Assembly: GCF_026341825.1 (NCBI RefSeq)
Contig: NZ_JAPENY010000003.1
Location: forward strand, 186,001 to 250,000
Reading direction: 5' to 3'
From: Streptomyces sp. NBC_00620
GTDB taxonomy: Bacteria; Actinomycetota; Actinomycetes; Streptomycetales; Streptomycetaceae
Length of the DNA stretch: 64,000 nt
Under the pieces are notes generated by a model that did no database searches, was not told the origin of the DNA, and was given only the letters and a program-made list of their open reading frames with translations. Positions 9,223-16,855 of this stretch are shown one piece after another (the first letter of the stretch is position 1; each line of letters starts with the position of its first letter). The position numbers were made by a program, and so were the translations under genes.

Positions 9223-9984
9223 TCATACGGCCTTGACGACGGTGCCGGTGCCTTCGAGCGCGGTGATCTCGTCGGCTGGTGCCGTGGTGTCGGTGACGAG
9301 GGTGTGCAGGAGTGTGGCGGGGCCGACGTGGGCGTAGGCGGTGTGGCCGAGCTTGCTGCCGTCCGCGGCGACGATGATGCGGCGTGTGGAGGCGATGCCG
9401 GCCTTCTTCACGGCCGCGTCATCGAGGTCGTAGGCGGTCAGGCCGTCGGCTGCGCTCAGACCGCAGCAGCCCATGACGGCAGTGTCGAAGCGCAGTGCCG
9501 CCAGGGACGCGAGGGTGAGGGGGCCGGTGAGGGCTCCCTCGGCGGCCCGAGGCTGCCCGCCTGGAACCATCAGCGTGGCCGGGCCCGGGCCCTCGCCAAA
9601 TACATGGATGGCCTGCAATGACAGGGGCATCACCGTGACCGGCCGCCGGCGCAGCAGGTGGGCGACCTCCAGGCATGTGGTGCCGCTGTCGAGGAGGACG
9701 GTCTCACCGTCGGCGATGAGCGAGGAGACCTCCGCCGCGATGCGGCGCTTGGCATCGACGGCCTCGTGAGCACGCAGCACGAAGGGCGGCTCCTCGCCCC
9801 TGAGCAGCAGGGTGCGCGCCCCGCCACGGACACGCTCGAGGACGCCTTGCGCCGCCAGCGTGTCGAGGTCGCGCCGGATGGTCATCTCGGAGGCGCCGGT
9901 CAGTTCGGCGAGCTCCTGGACCGTGATCCTTCCCGACTCCCTGACGGCCTGCGCGATCATCCCGTGCCGGTCTGCGTTGCTCAT
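9223..9984 (-). CDS. DeoR/GlpR family transcriptional regulator
   Basis: A 253-residue repressor. The N-terminal DeoR-type HTH reads VQELAELTGASEMTIRRDLDTLAAQGVLERVRGGA. The C-terminal DeoRC sugar-phosphate sensor domain contains VLLDSGTTCLEVAHLL and later AADGSKLG, the residues that contact phosphate in this family. The start at MSNADRHG is inferred; no clear Shine-Dalgarno precedes it, and a GTG 18 bases upstream is an alternative. It is divergent from an MFS-HAD pair with a long, perfect inverted repeat between. I infer that it represses that pair in response to a phosphorylated metabolite. Confidence 0.87.
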   Translation of the reverse strand: MSNADRHGMIAQAVRESGRITVQELAELTGASEMTIRRDLDTLAAQGVLERVRGGARTLLLRGEEPPFVLRAHEAVDAKRRIAAEVSSLIADGETVLLDSGTTCLEVAHLLRRRPVTVMPLSLQAIHVFGEGPGPATLMVPGGQPRAAEGALTGPLTLASLAALRFDTAVMGCCGLSAADGLTAYDLDDAAVKKAGIASTRRIIVAADGSKLGHTAYAHVGPATLLHTLVTDTTAPADEITALEGTGTVVKAV

Positions 9985-10006
9985 ACCGCGATTGAACACC
10001 ACACGA

Positions 10007-10061
10007 AACGAACATTCAATGTGTGCGAAGTGACAGTATTCAACCGCCCAGAATGTTCGTT
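10007..10061. promoter_or_regulatory. Paired DeoR-type operator half-sites
   Basis: AACGAACATTC (10007-10017) and GAATGTTCGTT (10051-10061) are perfect 11-bp inverted copies 44 bp apart centre to centre, about four helical turns. They fill the gap between the divergent DeoR and MFS genes. The same-face spacing fits a looped or tetrameric DeoR complex controlling both. Confidence 0.6.
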
Positions 10062-10073
10062 ACGGTGGCTGTC

Positions 10074-11276
10074 ATGAATGATTCGCTTCGAGCCGCCCGA
10101 GTAGCGACCTTTGTCTACTTCACCCTCTGCGGCACTCTGATGGGCACCTGGGTGGTGAACATCCCCGCTGTCGAGGAGCGCGTGGGCATCAGTCACTCGA
10201 CGCTCGGGGGACTGCTGGTGCTCCTTGGGCTGGGGGCCTTCATCGGTATGCAGGTGGCCGGGCGTCTCACCGACGGTCTCGGGGCGCGCATAGTCGTCCC
10301 CGCCACCGGCGTGCTGTCCAGCGTGGCCCTGGTGCTGCCCGGTCTTCCCCGGGAGCCGTGGACGCTGGCAGGTGCCCTGCTGGTCTTCGGATTCTGCAAC
10401 GGCTGCCTGGACGTGAGCATGAACGCCCACGCCGTGCACGTGGAGAAGGCGTACGGCCGGCCCGTCATGTCGGCCTTCCACGCCACGTTCTCGGTCGGCG
10501 GTGTCCTCGCCGCGCTGGTCGGAGCGGCCACGGCGAGCGCCGGACTGAGCCCCGCCATAGGTATGAGCGCCATGGGAGCCCTGGGCATCGTGATCGCCCT
10601 GGTGTCGGCACGCGCCCTGCTGCCGGCCGCACCCGCCGCTGTCGACACCACTTCTGAGCGGGAGGCCGAGCAAGCCCCGGCCGCCAAGCGCAGCAGCACC
10701 AGCGGGCGCATCTGGATGCTCGCCACTCTGGCGCTGATGGTCATGCTGTGCGAGGGAGCCGCCAACGACTGGAGCGCGCTGCACCTGAAGGACGTCCTCG
10801 GCGCACCCGCGAGCACTGCCGCCTTCGCGTACGGCACCTTCGCGGCGACCATGACCATCGGCCGGCTGCTCGCCGACCGCCTCGTCGCCCGGTTCGGTTC
10901 CATGGCGATCCTGCGCTACGGCGCGGCGACCGCTGCCGTCGGCATCACGATCGTGACCGTCTCCCCCTGGATCTGGGCCGCGTTCGCGGGGTGGGCGCTG
11001 TTCGGTCTGGGGCTGTCCGGCTGTGTCCCGCAGTTGTTCAGCGCGGCCGGGCACGCCGACCCCTCCGCCGCGGGGGCCAATGTCTCCCGCGTCGCCGGGC
11101 TCGGCTACGTCGGCATGCTCGCCGGCCCCGCCGTCATCGGCTGGCTGACCCACCTCGTCGCCCTGAACCACGCCTTCGTACTGCTGATCCTGCTGTGTGC
11201 GATCACCGCTGTGGCCGCCCGGATCCTGCGCACCGGATCCGACCGCACGCTCGAGATGGCACACGGCAGCCACTGA
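10074..11276 (+). CDS. MFS transporter
   Basis: A 400-residue integral membrane protein with about 12 hydrophobic helices in two halves, joined by a polar loop near residue 205 (SEREAEQAPAAKRSS). Between TM2 and TM3 it has GRLTDGLGAR, the MFS signature A loop, and an equivalent GRLLADRLVARFG in the second half. It resembles the YbjJ/FucP-like sub-group rather than drug/H+ antiporters, judging by NGCLDVSMNAHAVHVE. The substrate is unknown; co-regulation by a DeoR protein and a following HAD phosphatase suggests a sugar or polyol derivative. GGTGG lies just upstream of the ATG. Confidence 0.85.
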   Translation: MNDSLRAARVATFVYFTLCGTLMGTWVVNIPAVEERVGISHSTLGGLLVLLGLGAFIGMQVAGRLTDGLGARIVVPATGVLSSVALVLPGLPREPWTLAGALLVFGFCNGCLDVSMNAHAVHVEKAYGRPVMSAFHATFSVGGVLAALVGAATASAGLSPAIGMSAMGALGIVIALVSARALLPAAPAAVDTTSEREAEQAPAAKRSSTSGRIWMLATLALMVMLCEGAANDWSALHLKDVLGAPASTAAFAYGTFAATMTIGRLLADRLVARFGSMAILRYGAATAAVGITIVTVSPWIWAAFAGWALFGLGLSGCVPQLFSAAGHADPSAAGANVSRVAGLGYVGMLAGPAVIGWLTHLVALNHAFVLLILLCAITAVAARILRTGSDRTLEMAHGSH

Positions 11277-11278
11277 GC

Positions 11279-11314
11279 GCCTGTGCGGCACGGCTCACTC
11301 CGTGCCGCACAGGC
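11279..11314. terminator. Strong hairpin between the MFS and HAD genes
   Basis: A perfect 15-bp stem (GCCTGTGCGGCACGG and its complement) with a 6-nt loop CTCACT lies 2 bp after the MFS stop. It would attenuate read-through into the HAD gene or stabilise the MFS message end. Confidence 0.7.
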
Positions 11315-11358
11315 TTCCCCTCCCGCCCCGGCCGTCAGAACCCGGAGGAACCCTCACC

Positions 11359-11979
11359 ATGCCCAGCGACCGACGCATCGTGCTGTTCGACCTCTTCGGG
11401 GTCATCGCCCGTCACCAACGCCCGGGCGCCCTGGAGAAGATGGCCGCCCGCTGCCACGCACCCACCGAAGCCTTCACCACGGCGTACTGGGCCTGCCGCC
11501 CGCCGTACGACGCCGGTCAGCAGTCCGCGTCCGAGTACTGGACCGCCGTACTGCGATGGCTGTCCCGGCCCGTCGACGCCAACACGATCGAGGAACTGCG
11601 CCTCACCGACATCGACAGTTGGTCACGCGTCGACGGCCGGATGGTCGCCTATGCACAGTCCCTCCGCCGCGTCGCCGAGGTCGCCCTGCTGTCCAACATC
11701 CCCTCGGACCACGCGGACGCCTTCCTCGCCGCGCAGCCCTGGCTGCACAATCTGGACCACATCGCCTTCTCCGGGAAGATCAAAGCGGCGAAGCCGGACC
11801 CGGCAGCCTTCCATCACTGCGTCGTCGCCATGCGGGCCGCCCCGACCGACTTCCTCTTCGTCGACGACCGCGAGGAGAACGTCCGCGCCGCGCAGGCCAC
11901 CGGTATGAACGGGCACGTCTTCACCGACCGCGACGAGCTGGCAGCCGTCATCGACACGTGGCTGCCGACAGGCCGCTGA
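11359..11979 (+). CDS. HAD-superfamily hydrolase
   Basis: A 206-residue HAD phosphatase of subfamily IA type. Motif I is VLFDLFGVI with nucleophile D10; the usual second Asp two residues later is Phe (D-L-F), which is atypical for a phosphatase. Motif II is LLSNI, the motif III Lys lies in KAAKPD, and motif IV is FVDDREENV. The start is fixed by GGAGGA 9 bases upstream. It follows the MFS gene after a strong hairpin and may act on the compound moved by that transporter. Substrate unknown. Confidence 0.8.
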   Translation: MPSDRRIVLFDLFGVIARHQRPGALEKMAARCHAPTEAFTTAYWACRPPYDAGQQSASEYWTAVLRWLSRPVDANTIEELRLTDIDSWSRVDGRMVAYAQSLRRVAEVALLSNIPSDHADAFLAAQPWLHNLDHIAFSGKIKAAKPDPAAFHHCVVAMRAAPTDFLFVDDREENVRAAQATGMNGHVFTDRDELAAVIDTWLPTGR

Positions 11980-12091
11980 AGCCGAGGTCGCGGCCCGCCG
12001 GGCGTTGCAGCGGCGACCCTCCCGTTCATGAGTTGCCTGCACACCTCTTGAGGCCCAACAGTCGCTCCTCATAGGATCGTTGAGATCTGAA

Positions 12092-12103
12092 TGAAACGTT
12101 TCA
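12092..12103. promoter_or_regulatory. LacI-type operator before the rhamnosidase gene
   Basis: TGAAACGTTTCA is a perfect 12-bp palindrome with the central CG typical of LacI/GalR sites, 19 bp before the GH78 start. No LacI gene is in the window, so the regulator would be encoded elsewhere. Confidence 0.6.
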
Positions 12104-12121
12104 ATCACTGAGGGGCGACAC

Positions 12122-15100
12122 ATGGCCAAGGATTGGAACCGCCGCGTCTTCCTGCGCGGCTCCGTCGCCGGAGCAGGCACCTCCATCGCGCTCGGGTCCG
12201 GCGGCGGCACCGCGTCCGCGTCGCCGGAGGCAGGCGCCGGCGTCCCGCTCGAGGACGGGCTGCGCATAGCGCGTACGACCGTCGAGTACGCCGACACGCT
12301 TCTCGGCACCGAGGTCGAACACCCCCGACTCACCTGGGAGTTGAACGCCCGCGGACGAGGCGCCCGGCAGTCCGCGTACCGGGTGAGAGTGGCGCTCACC
12401 GAGAAGGACCTGGTCCGGGGGCGACACCTGGTCTGGGACTCGGGCCGGGTCGAGTCGGATCGAACTGTCGGCATCGTCTACGCGGGTCCCGCGCTGCGGC
12501 CCCGTACCCGCTACCACTGGCAGGTCAGGGTCTGGGACGGCGAGGGCCGCGCGTCCGCGTGGAGTGCGCCGCGCTGGTGGGAGACAACGTTGCCAAAGGA
12601 CGCGTGGCAGGGGTTCTGGATCGGTGCCGCGGCCGCGCCCGAGCCGCCGGGCTTCGAGGGGGCGTCCTGGATCTGGTCGCCCGGCTCGACCGCCAACTCG
12701 GCTCCCGCCGGGCCCCGTTGGTTCCGAGGGGCGGTCACCCTCCCCGCGGGCACGGAGATCCGCAAGGCGACCCTGGTGGCCACGGCCGACGACGACTTCA
12801 CCCTGTACCTCGACGGGCAGCAGGTGCTGCACCAGCCCGAGCGGACGGACGCCTGGCGCACCGGACATCTCGCCGATGTCACCGAGCAGGTGCGCGGGGC
12901 GATCGGTGGCCGGATCGTGGTCGCCGCACTGGCGACCAACCGCGGCAGTGCGTCCGTCAATCCGGGCGGGCTCCTCGTCCGTCTGATCGTCGAGACCGCC
13001 TCCGACGGCACGGTCGAGCTGGTCACAGGAACGGGATGGCGTTCCGCCGAGAGTGAGCAACAGGGCTGGCAGCAGCCCGACTTCGAGGACGCCGGCTGGC
13101 CCGATGCGGTCGTGCTCGCGCCGTACGGGCAGGGTCCCTGGGGCGGCGGAGTGTCGATCGCGGTGCCCGAGCAGCCCGCTCCCCTGCTGCGGCGCGAGTT
13201 CACCGTCCCGCGGGAGGTGGTGCGCGCCCGGCTCCACATCAGCGGGCTCGCGTACTACGACGCCGAGATCAACGGCGTACGCATCGGCCGCCAGGTGCTC
13301 GATCCAGGCTTCACGGACTACGACGAGACGGTGCTGTACGCGGTGCACGACGTGACGGACCGGATCCGGCGGGGCGTCAACGCGATCGGAGTGACGCTCG
13401 GCCGCGGCTTCTTCGGCATGACCACACCCAATGTGTGGAACTGGCACCAACCGCCCTGGCACGATGAACCGCGCCTGCTGGCCCAGTTGGAGGTCGACCA
13501 TCCGGACGGCTCACGCACCCTCGTCGCAACGGACGGGCAATGGCGCATCACCGAGGGTCCGACCCGCTCCAACTCCTTGTACGCCGGCGAGAGTTACGAC
13601 GCACGCAAGGCACCCGCGGGCTGGACGCGCCCCGGGTTCGACGACCGCGGCTGGCAGGAGGCACAGCGACAGGCCGCGCCGCGGGGGACCCTGCGCGCCC
13701 AGGCGCACGATCCGATCGAGGTCATCGAGACCGTACGCCCGGTCGCCATCAGCGAGTTGAGTGAGGGTGTGTACGTCGTCGACATGGGCCGGACTCTGGC
13801 CGGCTGGTCGAGGCTGACCGTGCGGGCCGAGGCAGGGACCACGGTTCGCCTGATACACGGCGAGAAGCTGAAGTCCGACGGCAGTGTGTCCGCGGAGACC
13901 GGGCATGTGCCGGGCCGCTTCCAGACGGACGAGTACGTGTGCGCGGGCGGCGGTGCCGACGAGGTGTGGGAGCCCAAGTTCTCGTACAAGGGCTTCCGTT
14001 ATGTGCAGATCAGTGGACTGTCCGAGAAGCCCGACCCCTCCCAGGTGCTGGGCCGCGTCGTGCATACGCGGGTGGCGGCGACGAGCACGTTCGCCTGTTC
14101 CGAGCCGTTCTACGAGCAGTTGGAGCGGGCCATGCGGCGCACCCTCCTCAACAATCTGCACGGCATCCCGACGGACACGCCGATGTACGAGAAGAACGGC
14201 TGGACCGGTGACGCCCAGTTGGGTGCGCCCGTCATGGCGTACGCGTTCGGGGTGCACCGCTTCCTGTCGAAGTGGCTCGGCGACCTGAGGGACAGTCAGA
14301 ACACCGATGGGCAGCTGCCGGTGATCGTGCCGAGCGGCGGCTGGGGCTACGGCGACCTCGGCCCGTCCCCCGAGTGGACGACCGTATACCCCTTCCTCGT
14401 ACGCGAGATGTACCGCGTGTACGGCGACGAGCGGCTGGCCCGGGACCACTGGGCGCCGCTCACCCGCTACCTGGACTGGGAGATCTCGCGTCTCAGGGAC
14501 GGGCTCGCGGTGACCGCTCTCGGCGACTATCTGCCGCCGGGCTACGGCGGCAACCCGCCGGAGGATACCCGGCTGACAGCGACCGCGTATCTGCATCGCG
14601 CGCTGACCGGGACGGCGGAACTCGCCGACCTCCTGGGCGACGACGAGGTCGCGACGCGCTACCGCGAGGTCGCGGGCGGCCTCAAGGAGGCGTTCAACGC
14701 GGCGTTCCTCGGCCCTGACGGGCACTACCGCACCGCGAAGGACCCCGGTTACCGCCAGACGAACAACTGCGTTCCGCTCGCCTTCGGACTGGTCCCGCCG
14801 GGCGCACGGGCGAGCGTCGTCGACTCGCTCCTCGCCGATATCGCCCAGCGCGGCAACCATCTCAACACCGGGGCACTGGGCACGAGCGTGCTGCTGCGCG
14901 AACTGTCCGCGCAGGGGCACCCCGAAGTGGCACACGCAATCGCCACCCAGCGCTCGTACCCGAGTTGGGGGTACTGGTTCGACCACGGCGCCGACACCAT
15001 GTGGGAGATGTGGCCCCTCGACTCCCGCTCCCGGGACCACTACTTCCAGGGCACCGTCGTGCAGTGGCTCTACGAGAGCGTGGCAGGGATGCGTCCCGGC

Positions 15101-15400
15101 GACGCGGGCTACCGCACCTTCACGGTCCGTCCGGACGGCCGCACGGGCGTGAACTGGGCCCGCACGTCGGTGCACACGGTGCGCGGGGAGGCGGCAGCCG
15201 CGTGGTCCCTCGTCGACGGGACGACCCGGCTGTCGGTACGGGTGCCGGTCGGGGCGACGGCCGAGGTGCATGTACCGGCGGCCGCCCGCTCGGCGGTGAC
15301 GGCTCCGGGCGGGGCGGTGTTTCTCCGTTCGGACCGGGGATTCATCGTGTACCAAGTGCCGCACGGAGGCTGGGAGTTCGTGGCGCGGGGCGACGGGTAG
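12122..15400 (+). CDS. Secreted alpha-L-rhamnosidase, GH78
   Basis: A 1092-residue secreted enzyme releasing terminal alpha-L-rhamnose. It has a Tat-type signal (NRRVFLRGSVAG, Ala-rich cleavage region near residue 35), an N-terminal fibronectin-like module, an inserted jelly-roll region (about 180-310, SWIWSPGSTANSAPAGPRWF) resembling CBM67, the GH78 beta domain with SLYAGESYDAR, and an (alpha/alpha)6 catalytic barrel. Likely general acid is E690 in YEKNGWTGD and base E962 in DTMWEMWPLD, by comparison with Streptomyces avermitilis SaRha78A. GAGGGG precedes the ATG, and a LacI-type palindrome sits in the promoter. It is a stand-alone gene. Confidence 0.92.
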   Translation: MAKDWNRRVFLRGSVAGAGTSIALGSGGGTASASPEAGAGVPLEDGLRIARTTVEYADTLLGTEVEHPRLTWELNARGRGARQSAYRVRVALTEKDLVRGRHLVWDSGRVESDRTVGIVYAGPALRPRTRYHWQVRVWDGEGRASAWSAPRWWETTLPKDAWQGFWIGAAAAPEPPGFEGASWIWSPGSTANSAPAGPRWFRGAVTLPAGTEIRKATLVATADDDFTLYLDGQQVLHQPERTDAWRTGHLADVTEQVRGAIGGRIVVAALATNRGSASVNPGGLLVRLIVETASDGTVELVTGTGWRSAESEQQGWQQPDFEDAGWPDAVVLAPYGQGPWGGGVSIAVPEQPAPLLRREFTVPREVVRARLHISGLAYYDAEINGVRIGRQVLDPGFTDYDETVLYAVHDVTDRIRRGVNAIGVTLGRGFFGMTTPNVWNWHQPPWHDEPRLLAQLEVDHPDGSRTLVATDGQWRITEGPTRSNSLYAGESYDARKAPAGWTRPGFDDRGWQEAQRQAAPRGTLRAQAHDPIEVIETVRPVAISELSEGVYVVDMGRTLAGWSRLTVRAEAGTTVRLIHGEKLKSDGSVSAETGHVPGRFQTDEYVCAGGGADEVWEPKFSYKGFRYVQISGLSEKPDPSQVLGRVVHTRVAATSTFACSEPFYEQLERAMRRTLLNNLHGIPTDTPMYEKNGWTGDAQLGAPVMAYAFGVHRFLSKWLGDLRDSQNTDGQLPVIVPSGGWGYGDLGPSPEWTTVYPFLVREMYRVYGDERLARDHWAPLTRYLDWEISRLRDGLAVTALGDYLPPGYGGNPPEDTRLTATAYLHRALTGTAELADLLGDDEVATRYREVAGGLKEAFNAAFLGPDGHYRTAKDPGYRQTNNCVPLAFGLVPPGARASVVDSLLADIAQRGNHLNTGALGTSVLLRELSAQGHPEVAHAIATQRSYPSWGYWFDHGADTMWEMWPLDSRSRDHYFQGTVVQWLYESVAGMRPGDAGYRTFTVRPDGRTGVNWARTSVHTVRGEAAAAWSLVDGTTRLSVRVPVGATAEVHVPAAARSAVTAPGGAVFLRSDRGFIVYQVPHGGWEFVARGDG

Positions 15401-15403
15401 AGC

Positions 15404-15450
15404 GTGCTCCGGCGGCCGCCCTGCTGGAGTGTCCGGCGCTGACGGAGCAC
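15404..15450. terminator. Possible terminator after the rhamnosidase gene
   Basis: GTGCTCCG and CGGAGCAC arms enclose a loop that contains the self-complementary GGCGGCCGCC. It lies directly after the GH78 stop and ends 16 bp before the next start. Confidence 0.35.
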
Positions 15451-15465
15451 CGTCATAATGTTCGG

Positions 15466-16677
15466 GTGACCTCCCCCACCCCCACCCCTGTGCAGCGCGT
15501 CCCCGTCGTCATCGTCGGCGCGGGACCGGCCGGTCTCACCATCGGCAACATCCTGCGGGCAGCGTCCGTCGACTGCGTGGTCCTGGAGACCGAGAGCCGC
15601 GAGTTCATCGAACAGCGGCCCCGGGCGGGGTTCATCGAGGAGTGGGCGGTGCGCGCGCTGCGGGAGCGGGGTCTTGCCGACCGGCTCGTGGAGCGCGCGC
15701 AGGCGCACAGCGAGTGCGAGTTCCGGACCGGCGGCGAGCGCCACCGGTTCCGGTACGCCGAGCTGACCGGGGACCGGCACTTCGTCTATCCGCAGCCGCT
15801 CCTGGTGACCGACCTGGTGCGCGAGTACGCGGACGTGCGGGGCGGCGACATCCGTTTCGGCGTACGCGATGTGGCGCTGCACGGCATCGACGGGGACCGG
15901 CCCTCGGTGCTGTACACGGACCCCGCGACGGGCGAGCGTCGCCGTATCGACTGCGAGATCATCGCGGGCTGCGACGGCGCGCGCGGCGTGACGCGCACCT
16001 ATGTGACCCCGGATCAGGGCACCGTCGCCCGGTACGACTACGGGGTGGGCTGGCTGGCGCTCCTCGCCGAGGCGCCGCCGTCCTCCGACTGCGTCGTCTT
16101 CGGTGTCAGCCCGCGCGGATTCGCCGCCCATATGGCGCGGAGCCCTCAAGTCACCCGGTACTACCTGGAGGTCGCGCCCGGCGAGGACCCGGAGAACTGG
16201 CCGCACGAGCGCGTGTGGTCGGAACTCCACGCCCGCCTCGCGGTGAATGGCGCCCCGCCGCTCACCGAGGGCCCGCTGATCGAGAAGCGGGTGCTCGACA
16301 TGCACAGCTACGTCGTGGAGCCGATGACGTACGGGCGGCTGTTCCTGGCGGGCGATTCCGCCCACCTCGTGGCGCCGATAGCGGCGAAGGGCATGAACCT
16401 CGCGCTGCACGACGCGCTGCTCCTGGCCGACGGGCTGATCGCTTACTACGGGACGGGCGACGGCAGTGCATTGCGCGGTTACTCGGCGGCCTGCCTCGCG
16501 CGTGTCTGGGAGTACCAGGAGTTCTCGCGGTGGTTCGCGGAGTTGCTGCACGGGCCGTCGTCGGGCGAACCCTTCCGGGCCGGATCCGCGGGTGCCCGGC
16601 TGCGGCGGATACTCGGATCGCCCGCCGCGGCGGCCGCTTTCGCCGACTCCTACATAGGCCGGAACATCGTGGGGTGA
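15466..16677 (+). CDS. pobA: 4-hydroxybenzoate 3-monooxygenase-like flavoprotein
   Basis: A 403-residue class A flavin hydroxylase. It shows VIVGAGPAGLTIGNIL (FAD GxGxxG), FIEQRPRAGFIEEWAVRALRE (the PobA-type substrate region RAG.LE), GCDGARG (the DG motif) and GDSAHLVAPIAAKGMNLALHDA (second FAD motif with the PobA-like AKG.N). PobA converts 4-hydroxybenzoate to protocatechuate using NAD(P)H and O2. The GTG at 15466 is the plausible start. No protocatechuate ring-cleavage genes are adjacent, so pathway placement rests only on the sequence. The symbol is tentative. Confidence 0.75.
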   Translation: MTSPTPTPVQRVPVVIVGAGPAGLTIGNILRAASVDCVVLETESREFIEQRPRAGFIEEWAVRALRERGLADRLVERAQAHSECEFRTGGERHRFRYAELTGDRHFVYPQPLLVTDLVREYADVRGGDIRFGVRDVALHGIDGDRPSVLYTDPATGERRRIDCEIIAGCDGARGVTRTYVTPDQGTVARYDYGVGWLALLAEAPPSSDCVVFGVSPRGFAAHMARSPQVTRYYLEVAPGEDPENWPHERVWSELHARLAVNGAPPLTEGPLIEKRVLDMHSYVVEPMTYGRLFLAGDSAHLVAPIAAKGMNLALHDALLLADGLIAYYGTGDGSALRGYSAACLARVWEYQEFSRWFAELLHGPSSGEPFRAGSAGARLRRILGSPAAAAAFADSYIGRNIVG

Positions 16678-16855
16678 GCGCGGCCGCATGGACGAAGAGA
16701 CCGTGCGACGAGACCGGCGGCACGGGCGGAAACACCGTGCGGTGAACCCTGCGCGAAAAAAGCGTGTGCCCGATCCGTCTTCCTTTGAACACTCAACGTC
16801 ACATCCTCCGTACTTCCGGGAAAGGTGAGAGCCCGGTGCGCAGCGAGGGATGAGC

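Noticed and set aside
9812..10033. 73-residue plus-strand frame opposite the DeoR gene start
   Set aside because: No ribosome site or family pattern; it is antisense to a well-supported regulator.
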